From a gamma proteobacterium symbiont of Taylorina sp. (GTDB lineage: Bacteria; Pseudomonadota; Gammaproteobacteria; GRL18), in NCBI GenBank assembly GCA_025655455.1, contig JAHXIV010000055.1:1-59623 (forward strand): 59,623 bases of DNA, read 5' to 3'. Under the pieces are notes generated by a model. That model searched no databases. It was not told the DNA's origin and saw only the letters and a program-made list of their open reading frames with translations. The translations under genes and the position numbers were made by a program. Shown piece by piece: positions 36,066-46,400 of this stretch (positions within the stretch are counted from its first letter, which is position 1; every line of letters begins with the position of its first letter).

Positions 36066-39000
36066 CTATTGAGCCTCCTGGATACTAAGGCCTATACTTT
36101 CTACAGAATAGATACGTAGACCGTCTTTCCATAAATTACCATCAATCAGTATATCCACTCGATTAGCTGTTTTTCTAATTTCCTTAATATGAACTTCCAG
36201 CGTCATGACATCATTATCAGGAATAATTTGTCCGCGATAAGTCCATTTTGCTTCATCTTCCACTAAACCAAAACGAGGATTTTTAAAGTCCTTACCTAAA
36301 TCCTGCTGCAAAGCAAAAACCTGAATAGACTGAATCATAGCTTCCACACCTAAAGAGCCGGGCATCACCGGATCTTTATAAAAATGACAGGGGTAGAACC
36401 AGTCTCCGGCATCAATAACATTCATGGAATGTACATAGCCTTTACCAAACTTACCACCATTGGGAACAACAATTGACTCATCAAGGAAGCTCAACATACC
36501 TCCGGCTAAATGATAATAAGGCTTATTATTTTTTGCTTCAAAAAGTTCTGTTTTCGCTGATTTAGAATTCAAATCATAGGTCACTAATTGATTGTCAGGA
36601 ATACTTTCCTCTATGTACCAGGGCAATAATTTTTTACCCTTATCCATACCGACCTGATTAGACAGAGAATCAGCACTAAAGAAACCGAATACTGCATCCC
36701 CTTCATAGAAAGTTTCACCATCACAAATCAATTCAAAGGTGAACTTCTGAATAATATTATTCATTACTGCAGAAGTGGAATACATAGTTGTCTTATTGAC
36801 AATGGTTTTGCCACGCAAATCAATTTCTTTAATTAGACGCCCGGTACCATCCAGGTTTCGAAAATACAGATTAATATCAGGGTATATCAGAGTACTGCCA
36901 ATATGAGAGGTCAGGAAACCATTGGGTTGTAAGGCAATTTCCATTAACATCGAATACGGTGAAAATGAGGGATAGGAATTTTCAGTACAGAACCAGACAT
37001 CCTCAGCCACATCATATTCAGCAGTACATTTTGTGGTATTATCAAAGTCATGTTGATTGCCGGTAACATCCAACACACGATGCATCACCTGCAAATAACT
37101 ATTAGGGGTTCGCGGTGGCCGTCTGGGCGGATCACCGGCTTTAGCCGGCGGCTGTTTATAAAGAGCAAACTCAGGACCGAAACAGGCTTCAATATCACCC
37201 GTTGCAAAATGGACAATCTGCTCTTCAGTAAATAAAGCAGGTTTGACTTGTGGTTTCAAAATTGGCGGGTGCTGTCCCGGATTCATTATATTGCTTTCAG
37301 CAATAGGTGCAGCAACAGGTGTGCTACCAAACTTTAATAATTGCTTTTCCTGCTCACTCTTTTCAGACAATTCCAGACACACATTTCTAAAATCTACCAC
37401 AATTTTACCATCAATAAGAATATCAACATTTCCTTTGGCATAAGGTTTGGGAGATAGCCCTATTTCAGTGACCTCCAGACGATAAGTCATCAGGCGATCT
37501 TTGGGCAATGCCTGACCACGGCAACGAATCGGCTGAGGAATATTACGCATGGTCTGAAAACGGGCATCTTCAGTTTTAGTATGCAGACCAAGATATAACA
37601 TGAAAAACTGCAGTAATTGTACACAGCCTTCGGACATTAATGAGCCGGCTAAAACAGGATCATCTCGGAAATGGCTGGTAAAATACCATTCATCAGGAAA
37701 CAAATCTTTTTCAGCTTCAATTAAACCCAATCCCCATAATCCCCCACTGCGATCAACGGAAGTGATTCGATCCAGCATCATAATTTTTTCTAATGGAAAA
37801 TGCAGGGAGGGATTTCTTCCCTGTTTATCATAAACAGGATTGGCATAACAGGCTGCTAAATCACCATCCATCAATGATTGTATATCTTTTCTGTCAAAAG
37901 AAGTTTTATTGCATTGAAGAATGGGAGTAAAGGAAGATTTTATGACTTTTTTTCGTGTAGTTTCCTCTTCTTTGGTACGAATCACACCCTTACCCACGGC
38001 AAGATCTTCATCTGAGAAGAAACCTGCACAGCCATTATCCATTTTCAGAATCATTTTATCGCCGATAAAACATTCATAAGAGAAAAAGAATAATAAATTG
38101 TTTTGGTGTTTGGCAAAAGAATTAATGGAAATTTCATAACGCAGTGTCTGTCCTTCCTTTGGCTGATCATCTAAAAAAGTCAAAGTGCAATCCAGTAAAC
38201 GATAGAGATATTTACCTTTATTATCAAAGTCTATGCCCATATAACTAATCAACAGCAAATCACACTGGCCGGATTCAATACAGATACAGGTGGGAATCTG
38301 ACCATCAGTTGAATACCAGGCATTATGCGGAATATCATATTCAGTGGTCATTGTTGATGGTTTGAACTCCCCTTTTGTCGCCTGCATTTCTGTGACACGA
38401 GTGACCAACAGATATGGATCCATCGGCAGCATTACCCGTTTGGGGTAAGTATCAATAATATTATAATCTGAACCAAACACCTTGCCGATTTTGCCGTAGG
38501 CAAATTCGTTCAGATCCTGTTCAGTAAATATAATATTATCTGGCGTTCTGTATTCAGTTGGGAACAATTGCTGAGTCACAGGCGTATTTACCGTTACGGC
38601 TGAAGTAGATGAGACACTAGTATCAGAAACAGCAAACTGATGGCCATCAGGTTTACTGATACTATCCATTATCAGTTTACTCAGAGTCTGTAAACCCTGA
38701 CTTCTTGATTGCATAAAATCAGCATGCATTTCGCTGATATTAATATTATGCTGGAACATTTTTTGTAACATTTCACTTTGATAAACAGGCATAAAATTCG
38801 CTTTCATTTCGTTAGTGTTAGTCGTATTAGTATGAGTTTGCTTCAATGAATGACTCAATACAAGAGGAGTAATTTTTGCTTTAACTATTGGTGTTATTGG
38901 TGTTTGTGCAATAGTGATAACAGGCTTAACTATCTTGACTATTGGCGTCGTTTGTTGAGGAGCAAACTTGGTTCTGTTTTCATCCGTTAAAATCACATCA

Positions 39001-42000
39001 GCAAAGGGCTGTTTACCCAAAACGACCGGTTTAACTAAAGCAGGTTTAGATTTCTTCTGTACAGCAGGCTTAGGAAAAAGTTTAGTTAAATCCATTGCAA
39101 CACCATGACTGGTTAGTTTGGCTGCCAGTCTGAGTAGGGCAGTATAATCATCGACTCCCTTACGATTAATACTCACCGCCAGATGTTCTTTTCCTTTTAA
39201 GCTTTCACTCACCCATTTAGAACAACTGCTTTGTGGACCCAATTCAATAAAAATTCGTGCTCCGTCGTCATAAACCTGATTCACCAGTTTTGGAAAATCA
39301 ACCATATGGGTATAGAAAGTGGCAATATTATTACCGATCACTTCAGCTTTCATACTGGTTTTTTTATAGTCAGCAGCAGTATAAAAATCCACATCTTTAA
39401 TAGCCGTCGTCGGCATTGTATGTAATTTTGCCAACGCATCAAACTCAGCCAGAACCAGTTCATTATGCACCACATCTTTAATGGGGACAGGAAATAATCG
39501 CCATTTAAGTTTTTTAACCACCCGTTTACAGGCTTCATCATCACCGGCAATAACAATTTCATTTGGGGCATTGACAATAATTAAAAAGACCCGATCTTCT
39601 TCTGCAATAACAACCTCTGCCTTTTCCGGTGAAGTTCTAAGGGTATAGGTTCCCCAGATAGGCGCATCGCCTTTTTTAGCTGGCGGCAGATCCCAGGCTT
39701 TTCTCACCACATCCATTTCACCTACCAGACGATTATGAAAAGTCGCTGTGGAATGCAGGGTTTCACTCATATAATCAGTATTATCCCAGGCACCGGAGGA
39801 AAACAGCATGGAAAGTTCACCCATACTATGACCAAAGGCAGCATCCGGTTTAACGCCTAAAATATCCTGAATCAATTTGGTATAAACGATTGATGTCATA
39901 ATACCGGATTCAAACATGGCAACTGCATCTTCACCCATTTCAAATTCCAACTGCTTAAAGGCTTTTTTATCCGGGGCATTCACGGTTTCAGGATACACGT
40001 AATGAGTGCGCATCATGCGTTTAAGACTGGAGGTTGAACCCGCTACTTTGTCAATCAATTCTGGAAACATGTGGAACACATCTCTTGCCATTCCGATATA
40101 GGAATTAAATCCACCGGGATAAACAAAGGCGACTTTACCCTTTTCAGCCTGTGGTGTCGGCGTAAAATAACTGCCTAAAGGCGTTGACCAGTCTTCACCA
40201 CTGGCAATTGACTCAGAGATGCCGGTTTTAGCTGATTTTATCTGTTTGTGTAGTTCATCAACAGAGCGAGCCAGGATTGACAGCCGGTATTTTGCAGATA
40301 AAGGCTTCTTTTCAGAACTCTTTGTTTCAGAGAAGGCAGACAGTTTGCTTGATGCCAGCCCCTGTAAAGAATTGGCTGATACCGCTTCAGTTTCCAATTG
40401 TGTCAGCAGGCTTTGTAATTCACTTTCTGACTGAGCCGCAACGGGAAATAAAAATAATGCCTGATTATCTGACAAATGTTCAAAATAATTATTTTCAGGA
40501 ATTTGATTTTGTGCTGCATCGGATAAAATTAAATGATAAACACTGTTATCCTGCCCTAAACTATTGATCGCTGCATAGCGTTTTTTTATTTTTTTCTTGT
40601 CTTTGCCTTTATTGACTAACCATGGCCGTGATTCCTGAGGAAAATAATACTGCTGATCCTGCCATTTGTCAGAATCAGCAGCCTTTTCCCAATTAGGAAT
40701 GCCGGGAATAAAACGCTGATATAGACACAAAGCCATTTTGATCAAAGAAGCCATGCCGGCAGCGGCAAAGCTATGACCAATATTAGCTTTTACACCGCCT
40801 AAAGCACAACTATTATCAGGGCTGCGTTGTTTATATTGAGCGATTAAACAGGTAATTTCCGCTTCATCCTGTTGTTTAATACCACTGCTGTTTAACTCAA
40901 TATAATCAACCTCATCACGATTAATTCCAGCTTGCTGAAGAGCATCATCAGAAGCTTGTTGTAAGTCTTTTGCATAACTGCCTGAGCTATAACCACCAGA
41001 AAAACCATCAATATTGGCATAAACACGCTCATTCTTCTGTAGTTGATCAGAGCGTTTCAGCACGACAGCACCTGCCCCTTCACCAATTGTCCAACCATTA
41101 CTATCAGCTGCGAAACTCATGCTAGAATTATTTGAGGTATCAACCACATTTCTTTGATTTTGAAGATAAATATGTTCAATTCCACCCGCCAAATCAACAG
41201 CACCTACCACCATGGCATCCACATCACCCGACTCAAGAAATAATTTCGCTACTTCCAAAGCTTTATAAACTGAATTTTCTTCAGATGAAATGGTAAATGC
41301 AGGGCCTGAAAAATCCCATAAAGAACAAATTCGACAAGGAATAATATTGCCGATAAAACTGGTAAACTGATTAATTTCTACAGCATTATGTAAACTGTCT
41401 TTCAGTAATTCAGTGAGCTGATTTTGTTGTTCCTCATTGAGAGAGATATTACTATTACGTAAACTTTCCTGCAGCTGCCAGCTGGCATCAATGCGACCAC
41501 GAAACTGGTGGATCCCCGCATCCATTTCCATCGCAACAATCACACCGATATTGCCACCCTTGCCTTTTTCATTAACGAGGCTGGAATCCTGCAATGCTTC
41601 GTCCAGAACCTTCATCATTAATAATTGCTGAGGCAATAAAGGTGCCTGTTCTTCAGGTGGAATCTTAAAATAGAGATGATCAAAATTAAATTGATCAATA
41701 AAATTACCCTGAGGATTTTCTGCAAAGGACGGCAAACCAAATTTTTCTAAAATGGCAGCATCTTTTTCAATGCCCTGCCAACGATTAGCCGGCAAAGTTG
41801 ATTTCAATTGTTTAGATTGGTAGAGAGTATTTTCAAATTCTGAAAGATTTTTATTCTGACCAAAATAAACGCCCATACCAACAATACTAATGCTGTGGTT
41901 TTTAACAGGCTTAGGTTTTTTCTTAAGAATAGCGGCCTTACTTTTTTGCTTATGTTCTTCTAAAATTAAATGAGCATTGGTTCCACCAAAACCAAAGGCA

Positions 42001-43310
42001 CTGATGGCGGCGATTTTCTTCTTCACTTTCTTTGCTGCAGAGTCAGTCCATGGTTTATTTTGAGTGACTATATTTTCACCGGCAATCTTACTATTATCCG
42101 AGCTAATAGCTTGCTGTACATTAATGGTGGCCGGTAGCAAATCATTTTTCATTGCAAGAATAATTTTTAACATGCCGGCCATACCGGCAGAAGTCAGTAA
42201 ATGACCGAAATTAGATTTGGCAGTTCCCATAGAAAAATGAATGTCTTTATCAGCAAAGAAGGATTCCATAGAATGAATTTCGGTTTCATCCCCTAATGGA
42301 GTACCGGTTGCGTGACATTCAATATAATCAACATCATCAGGCTTGATATTGGTATCTTTATAAGCTCTGTCATAGCAGGTGACCTGCCCGGCCTGATTCG
42401 GGCTCAGTACAAATTTACCTTTGCCATCATTGGACAAGCCGATGCCACTGATCACCGCATGAATATTATCACCGTCACGCACAGCATCCTGATAGCGTTT
42501 TAAAACAAACATACCGGCACCTTCACCGGTATTTAAACCACTGGAACTTTTATCCAGGGGACGACTGATAACATCTTCCGGGAAAGCTTTGAATGTTGAA
42601 AAGCCCATGGAGACAAACCAGGGATCAGCTGCACTGACCGCACCGGCCAGCATCATGTCGGCTTTATGGGATGATAAGTAAGAACAGGCCAGTTTCATGC
42701 TGTAAAGTGAGGAGGCACAAGCTGCATCCAGTACCAGAGAAACCTTTCCCAGAGATAAGGCCTGAGAGATAATACTGGCAGGCAAACCTGCAACCGTACC
42801 ATTATCAAAATCTCCACTGACTTCATCACCCATTTTAAAATCCGGCTCATTGAAAAGATCTTTTAAAGGAGTGGACATAGCCTGATGGTATAAGGGTAAA
42901 AAGAGCTTATTGGATTTTTGTGTAGGGAATGAGAGATTTCCCAATATCACACCACAACGGGATAAGTGATCCGATTTTGAGTCATATGAATAGCCGGAAT
43001 CTTTTAATGCCTCACGACAAACATGTAGAGCCCATAAAAAAGTATTATCCAGTCCTTGCAGCTTTTCTTTGTCCAGGGCATAACCCTGACTATCAAAGTG
43101 AAAATTTTGAATATATCCACCGGTGGTACAATAGTATTTATCCTTAGTATCTTTATGAGGAGAAAAATAATCTTTGGCATCACGTCCCATATGTTCTACA
43201 TCAGCAGAAATACGGGAATCTTTATTGGCAAGCAGGTTTTCCCAATATGCTTCAGGAGTCTCTGCTCCGGGAAATAAACAGGCCGTTCCAATAATTGCAA
43301 TTTTATCCAT
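36066..43310 (-). CDS. pfaC: PUFA synthase subunit PfaC with integrated PfaB-type acyltransferase (KS-CLF-AT-DH-DH)
   Basis: The product is 2414 residues. Domains: active ketosynthase (about 1-450; DAACASS near 197, ECHATGTPLGD, KSNFGHL); chain-length factor (about 475-960; the nucleophile site reads SEENSV and the later His sites are partly lost); acyltransferase (about 1070-1420; FVYPGGFNSYIGMA, GHSMGELSML near 1161); a Pro/Thr-rich linker (about 1430-1520); then two hot-dog dehydratase pairs with HFRDDPVLAGSLM (about 1880) and CHFYKDPVMPGSLG (about 2308). In Shewanella-type loci the AT is a separate gene, pfaB, and PfaC is KS-CLF-DH-DH. Here no pfaB exists and the AT lies between CLF and DH, as reported for myxobacterial Pfa3 and for the KS-CLF-AT order of thraustochytrid subunit B. 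There is no C-terminal glycerolphosphate acyltransferase domain. Confidence 0.93.
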   Translation of the reverse strand: MDKIAIIGTACLFPGAETPEAYWENLLANKDSRISADVEHMGRDAKDYFSPHKDTKDKYYCTTGGYIQNFHFDSQGYALDKEKLQGLDNTFLWALHVCREALKDSGYSYDSKSDHLSRCGVILGNLSFPTQKSNKLFLPLYHQAMSTPLKDLFNEPDFKMGDEVSGDFDNGTVAGLPASIISQALSLGKVSLVLDAACASSLYSMKLACSYLSSHKADMMLAGAVSAADPWFVSMGFSTFKAFPEDVISRPLDKSSSGLNTGEGAGMFVLKRYQDAVRDGDNIHAVISGIGLSNDGKGKFVLSPNQAGQVTCYDRAYKDTNIKPDDVDYIECHATGTPLGDETEIHSMESFFADKDIHFSMGTAKSNFGHLLTSAGMAGMLKIILAMKNDLLPATINVQQAISSDNSKIAGENIVTQNKPWTDSAAKKVKKKIAAISAFGFGGTNAHLILEEHKQKSKAAILKKKPKPVKNHSISIVGMGVYFGQNKNLSEFENTLYQSKQLKSTLPANRWQGIEKDAAILEKFGLPSFAENPQGNFIDQFNFDHLYFKIPPEEQAPLLPQQLLMMKVLDEALQDSSLVNEKGKGGNIGVIVAMEMDAGIHQFRGRIDASWQLQESLRNSNISLNEEQQNQLTELLKDSLHNAVEINQFTSFIGNIIPCRICSLWDFSGPAFTISSEENSVYKALEVAKLFLESGDVDAMVVGAVDLAGGIEHIYLQNQRNVVDTSNNSSMSFAADSNGWTIGEGAGAVVLKRSDQLQKNERVYANIDGFSGGYSSGSYAKDLQQASDDALQQAGINRDEVDYIELNSSGIKQQDEAEITCLIAQYKQRSPDNSCALGGVKANIGHSFAAAGMASLIKMALCLYQRFIPGIPNWEKAADSDKWQDQQYYFPQESRPWLVNKGKDKKKIKKRYAAINSLGQDNSVYHLILSDAAQNQIPENNYFEHLSDNQALFLFPVAAQSESELQSLLTQLETEAVSANSLQGLASSKLSAFSETKSSEKKPLSAKYRLSILARSVDELHKQIKSAKTGISESIASGEDWSTPLGSYFTPTPQAEKGKVAFVYPGGFNSYIGMARDVFHMFPELIDKVAGSTSSLKRMMRTHYVYPETVNAPDKKAFKQLEFEMGEDAVAMFESGIMTSIVYTKLIQDILGVKPDAAFGHSMGELSMLFSSGAWDNTDYMSETLHSTATFHNRLVGEMDVVRKAWDLPPAKKGDAPIWGTYTLRTSPEKAEVVIAEEDRVFLIIVNAPNEIVIAGDDEACKRVVKKLKWRLFPVPIKDVVHNELVLAEFDALAKLHTMPTTAIKDVDFYTAADYKKTSMKAEVIGNNIATFYTHMVDFPKLVNQVYDDGARIFIELGPQSSCSKWVSESLKGKEHLAVSINRKGVDDYTALLRLAAKLTSHGVAMDLTKLFPKPAVQKKSKPALVKPVVLGKQPFADVILTDENRTKFAPQQTTPIVKIVKPVITIAQTPITPIVKAKITPLVLSHSLKQTHTNTTNTNEMKANFMPVYQSEMLQKMFQHNINISEMHADFMQSRSQGLQTLSKLIMDSISKPDGHQFAVSDTSVSSTSAVTVNTPVTQQLFPTEYRTPDNIIFTEQDLNEFAYGKIGKVFGSDYNIIDTYPKRVMLPMDPYLLVTRVTEMQATKGEFKPSTMTTEYDIPHNAWYSTDGQIPTCICIESGQCDLLLISYMGIDFDNKGKYLYRLLDCTLTFLDDQPKEGQTLRYEISINSFAKHQNNLLFFFSYECFIGDKMILKMDNGCAGFFSDEDLAVGKGVIRTKEEETTRKKVIKSSFTPILQCNKTSFDRKDIQSLMDGDLAACYANPVYDKQGRNPSLHFPLEKIMMLDRITSVDRSGGLWGLGLIEAEKDLFPDEWYFTSHFRDDPVLAGSLMSEGCVQLLQFFMLYLGLHTKTEDARFQTMRNIPQPIRCRGQALPKDRLMTYRLEVTEIGLSPKPYAKGNVDILIDGKIVVDFRNVCLELSEKSEQEKQLLKFGSTPVAAPIAESNIMNPGQHPPILKPQVKPALFTEEQIVHFATGDIEACFGPEFALYKQPPAKAGDPPRRPPRTPNSYLQVMHRVLDVTGNQHDFDNTTKCTAEYDVAEDVWFCTENSYPSFSPYSMLMEIALQPNGFLTSHIGSTLIYPDINLYFRNLDGTGRLIKEIDLRGKTIVNKTTMYSTSAVMNNIIQKFTFELICDGETFYEGDAVFGFFSADSLSNQVGMDKGKKLLPWYIEESIPDNQLVTYDLNSKSAKTELFEAKNNKPYYHLAGGMLSFLDESIVVPNGGKFGKGYVHSMNVIDAGDWFYPCHFYKDPVMPGSLGVEAMIQSIQVFALQQDLGKDFKNPRFGLVEDEAKWTYRGQIIPDNDVMTLEVHIKEIRKTANRVDILIDGNLWKDGLRIYSVESIGLSIQEAQ

Positions 43311-43364
43311 TAAGAAATAATCTCCAAGCGTTTAGAATTTGAACCAGGGGTCGGATAACAGGAG

Positions 43365-43389
43365 TCGGAGTCAAATAGCATGACTCCGA
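43365..43389. repeat. Hairpin of the GAGTCAAAT family between pfaA and pfaC, copy 3
   Basis: Perfect 9-base arms TCGGAGTCA (43365-43373) and TGACTCCGA (43381-43389) flank a 7-base loop. A second small stem, CCTAT/ATAGG, follows (43391-43405). The hairpin sits in the 114-base pfaA-pfaC gap and shares GGAGTCAAAT with the elements at 15484 and 28337. Without a T-run it is more likely a processing or attenuation site than a full terminator. Confidence 0.6.
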
Positions 43390-43424
43390 ACCTATATTTC
43401 ATAGGGGTGGGGTGAGGGTTAAAA

Positions 43425-46400
43425 CTACTTAGGTGCAAACATTGCATCCAGTGTCGGGCTGACCGTTACTTCAGCACCAAAGGCTCTGGAATAGATATTG
43501 CCTTTCTGATCATGGATCACCACATCCGCTTTCATATTGGTTTCTGAAGTAGATTCAACATCCAGAGAGATATAAAAATCCTTTAGTGGCGGGATCATTT
43601 TATAATTCGCTACTTTCAGGAATTTCAGCGGCAGACTGCCTAAATGACGATGTTCTCTCACCCAGACCAGCATTGCCTGGAACATCAGATCCGTTGCAAA
43701 AGGATTCAATGAACTAATAGGAAATTGTCCCTGTTCGCTCTCTTTAACCTTATCCATATTACAAAGTAAGGTCAGTTTTTTCATGGAAGTATTGATCACT
43801 TTCTCAATACCCTGAAATAACGAGCCATGAAATAAAGTTCCATTGCTATACAGAGTATCACCCGTTGTACTTTCACTTTCATTTAAATCAGAAGCCGTAT
43901 ACATCGGCACCTGAGGTAATTCCCTGGCAACGGCCATATCAGCCTTATAATGCCATAAAGTTTTACCTGTATCGCCAGTTGATGAAATAGTGACCTGAAA
44001 ACGACAGATATTGCCGTCATGTGAACTTTCTTTCACATCCACCTGATAAGACTTTGACTGTGATTGATCAAACACAATGCCTTTTAACACCTGAAAATTT
44101 TCACATTCAAAGAAGCTGTAAGACGGGCTGATGCGTTCACAAATATTAGCCATCCATGATAATGCAGTGGCTGAAGGTAAAACCGGATTACCGCCAATGA
44201 CATGGTCATTGAGAAATGGATTATCTTCTAATAATAACTTGGTATTAATTAAAAAAGTTCTCAGCGGAGTATTAGTATTATCCGCATCAGAGCGCATAGA
44301 ACTGCCTACCAGCAACTGGATAGTTTCTGCACGATTCTGATGTAATTCATTGGAAAAAATTTCAACCCCTTCATCCATTGGAATAATTTCTACCTGACGT
44401 TCCTGGAAATAACGCTTTAGCTCAGCAGTTACCATGCCTCCATCCCAAGGTCCCCAGTTAAAGGAAACTACATGACAATTTGGATAAAAATGTCTGAATT
44501 GATGTGCTGTTTTGTTTAAAATTTCATTGGCAACAGAATAGTCCGACTGACCATTATTTCCATAGAATCCGGCAGCTGATGAAAACATTAGCAGATATTC
44601 AAGAGAATCTTTATCAACCAGAGACAGCATAGCCTCAATACCTTCAATCTTGGTATTTAAAACAGCATTAAAATCATCTTCGGTTTTCTTTTGAATCGGC
44701 TTATCAGCCAACACACCGGCACCATGAATAATACCGTTTATTGCACCCAGTTTATCAATAGCAGGCTGTGCTTTTAATTTTAGAGCGCTGCCATTGGTCA
44801 CATCGGCACTGATGTATTCAGCCTGACCACCAAAAGAAGCAATCTGCTGCAGGGTTTTAGTTATTTCTCTATCGGATTTAATCGCACGTAAACGTTTATT
44901 AACCAGCACTGGAGTTGGTTTTTCACCTTCTTCCAGAAGTACACCCATTATTTTACGTTTTAGCTCATTATCATCATGACAACCCTTAGCCCACTCAGGT
45001 TCTGTGCCATTATAAGGTGCACGACCAGCCAGGATAAAACGACAATGATGTTTTTCAGCCAATGGCATAATACAGGCAGCAGTCACACCTTTTGCACCAC
45101 CGCTGACTAAAAAGACTGATTGTTCTGTAATTTTATTATTAGCATCAGTTTCAGGCTCATGAGGTCTTAACTCACCGGCTAAAGTCATGCGATGGGTTTT
45201 AGAGTGCCCTACTTCAATAATAGATAAGTCCGGATCGAACAACTCAGCAATAATAATTTGACTGGCCTGCTCATCATCCACTTTGGGGCTTAAATCAATA
45301 GCACGACAAAATACATCATCCCATTCCAGATTGACTGTTTTAATCAATCCATTTAAACCACCCTGATTAAGTTCAAAGCGAACCTGACCGGCTGTACCAA
45401 TTTCACCATCCATATACGAGGTACTGATAAAGAAATTACGACCTTGTTCCGGTTGAGTTGTTAAAGCTTTTTGTAAATAGGTTGCTGTAAAGAATGCTAA
45501 TTTCAACAGCGTAGATTCACGTTTGCTGAATTTAATTTTACTACCCTTATCAGCAGGCTTTGCACTCAAATGAATAAAACCATTGAGGGTCTGACTGGCG
45601 GTAACAGAAGCTAATGTTTTTTCTAGTTCAGCAACACTGGCTTTCGCCAGTTTAACCGTTTTAACACCCTTTGGCAGGGTGCTTGGCTTTGCAACTAATG
45701 AGCTTGGCAATTGCATGACCGTGACATTCCAGCCCAGAGACTGCAGTTCTTTGGCGGTTTTATAGGTTACTTTTTCACCATTATCGGTTAATAAGCAATT
45801 TCTTCCCATAATACTGATTTCTGTTTCAAGAACATCAGGACGCGGCAGGAATTTCTTCACCACAACTCGTTCAGAAGTTGAAAATGACTCACTGTTTGCC
45901 GCTTGAAATTCTGCCGGCTGCTCAGAAAGTGCCCGGCTGATATTACTATCCTGAGGAACCAGACTTTTAACATAATCTACAATTTCAGCCAGAGTACGCA
46001 TTTCAGACAATTCATTTTGATCCATTTCCGGTAATTCAGGGAATCTGGCTGTCATTGCTCCAAGAATTTCCACCCGTTTAATGGAATCAATCCCCAGATC
46101 CGCTTCCAGATCCATATTCAAATCCAGCATTTCTACCGGATAACCGGTTTTTTCATTGACAATTTCAAGCATGGTTTGTTGAATAAGCTGCTCATCAATC
46201 ACTGATGATGCTGAAATAGCCACTGTTTCATCAGCTGCATCATTATCAGAAGCACTGATACCGGATTTTTGTTCAACGTAGTCTACAATCTCTTTTAATG
46301 TTTGCATTTCTGCTAAATCATTTTGATCCAGTTCCGGCAGATCAGGGAATTTAGCTGTCATTGCACCCAGAATTTCAACTCGCTTAATGGAGTCAATCCC

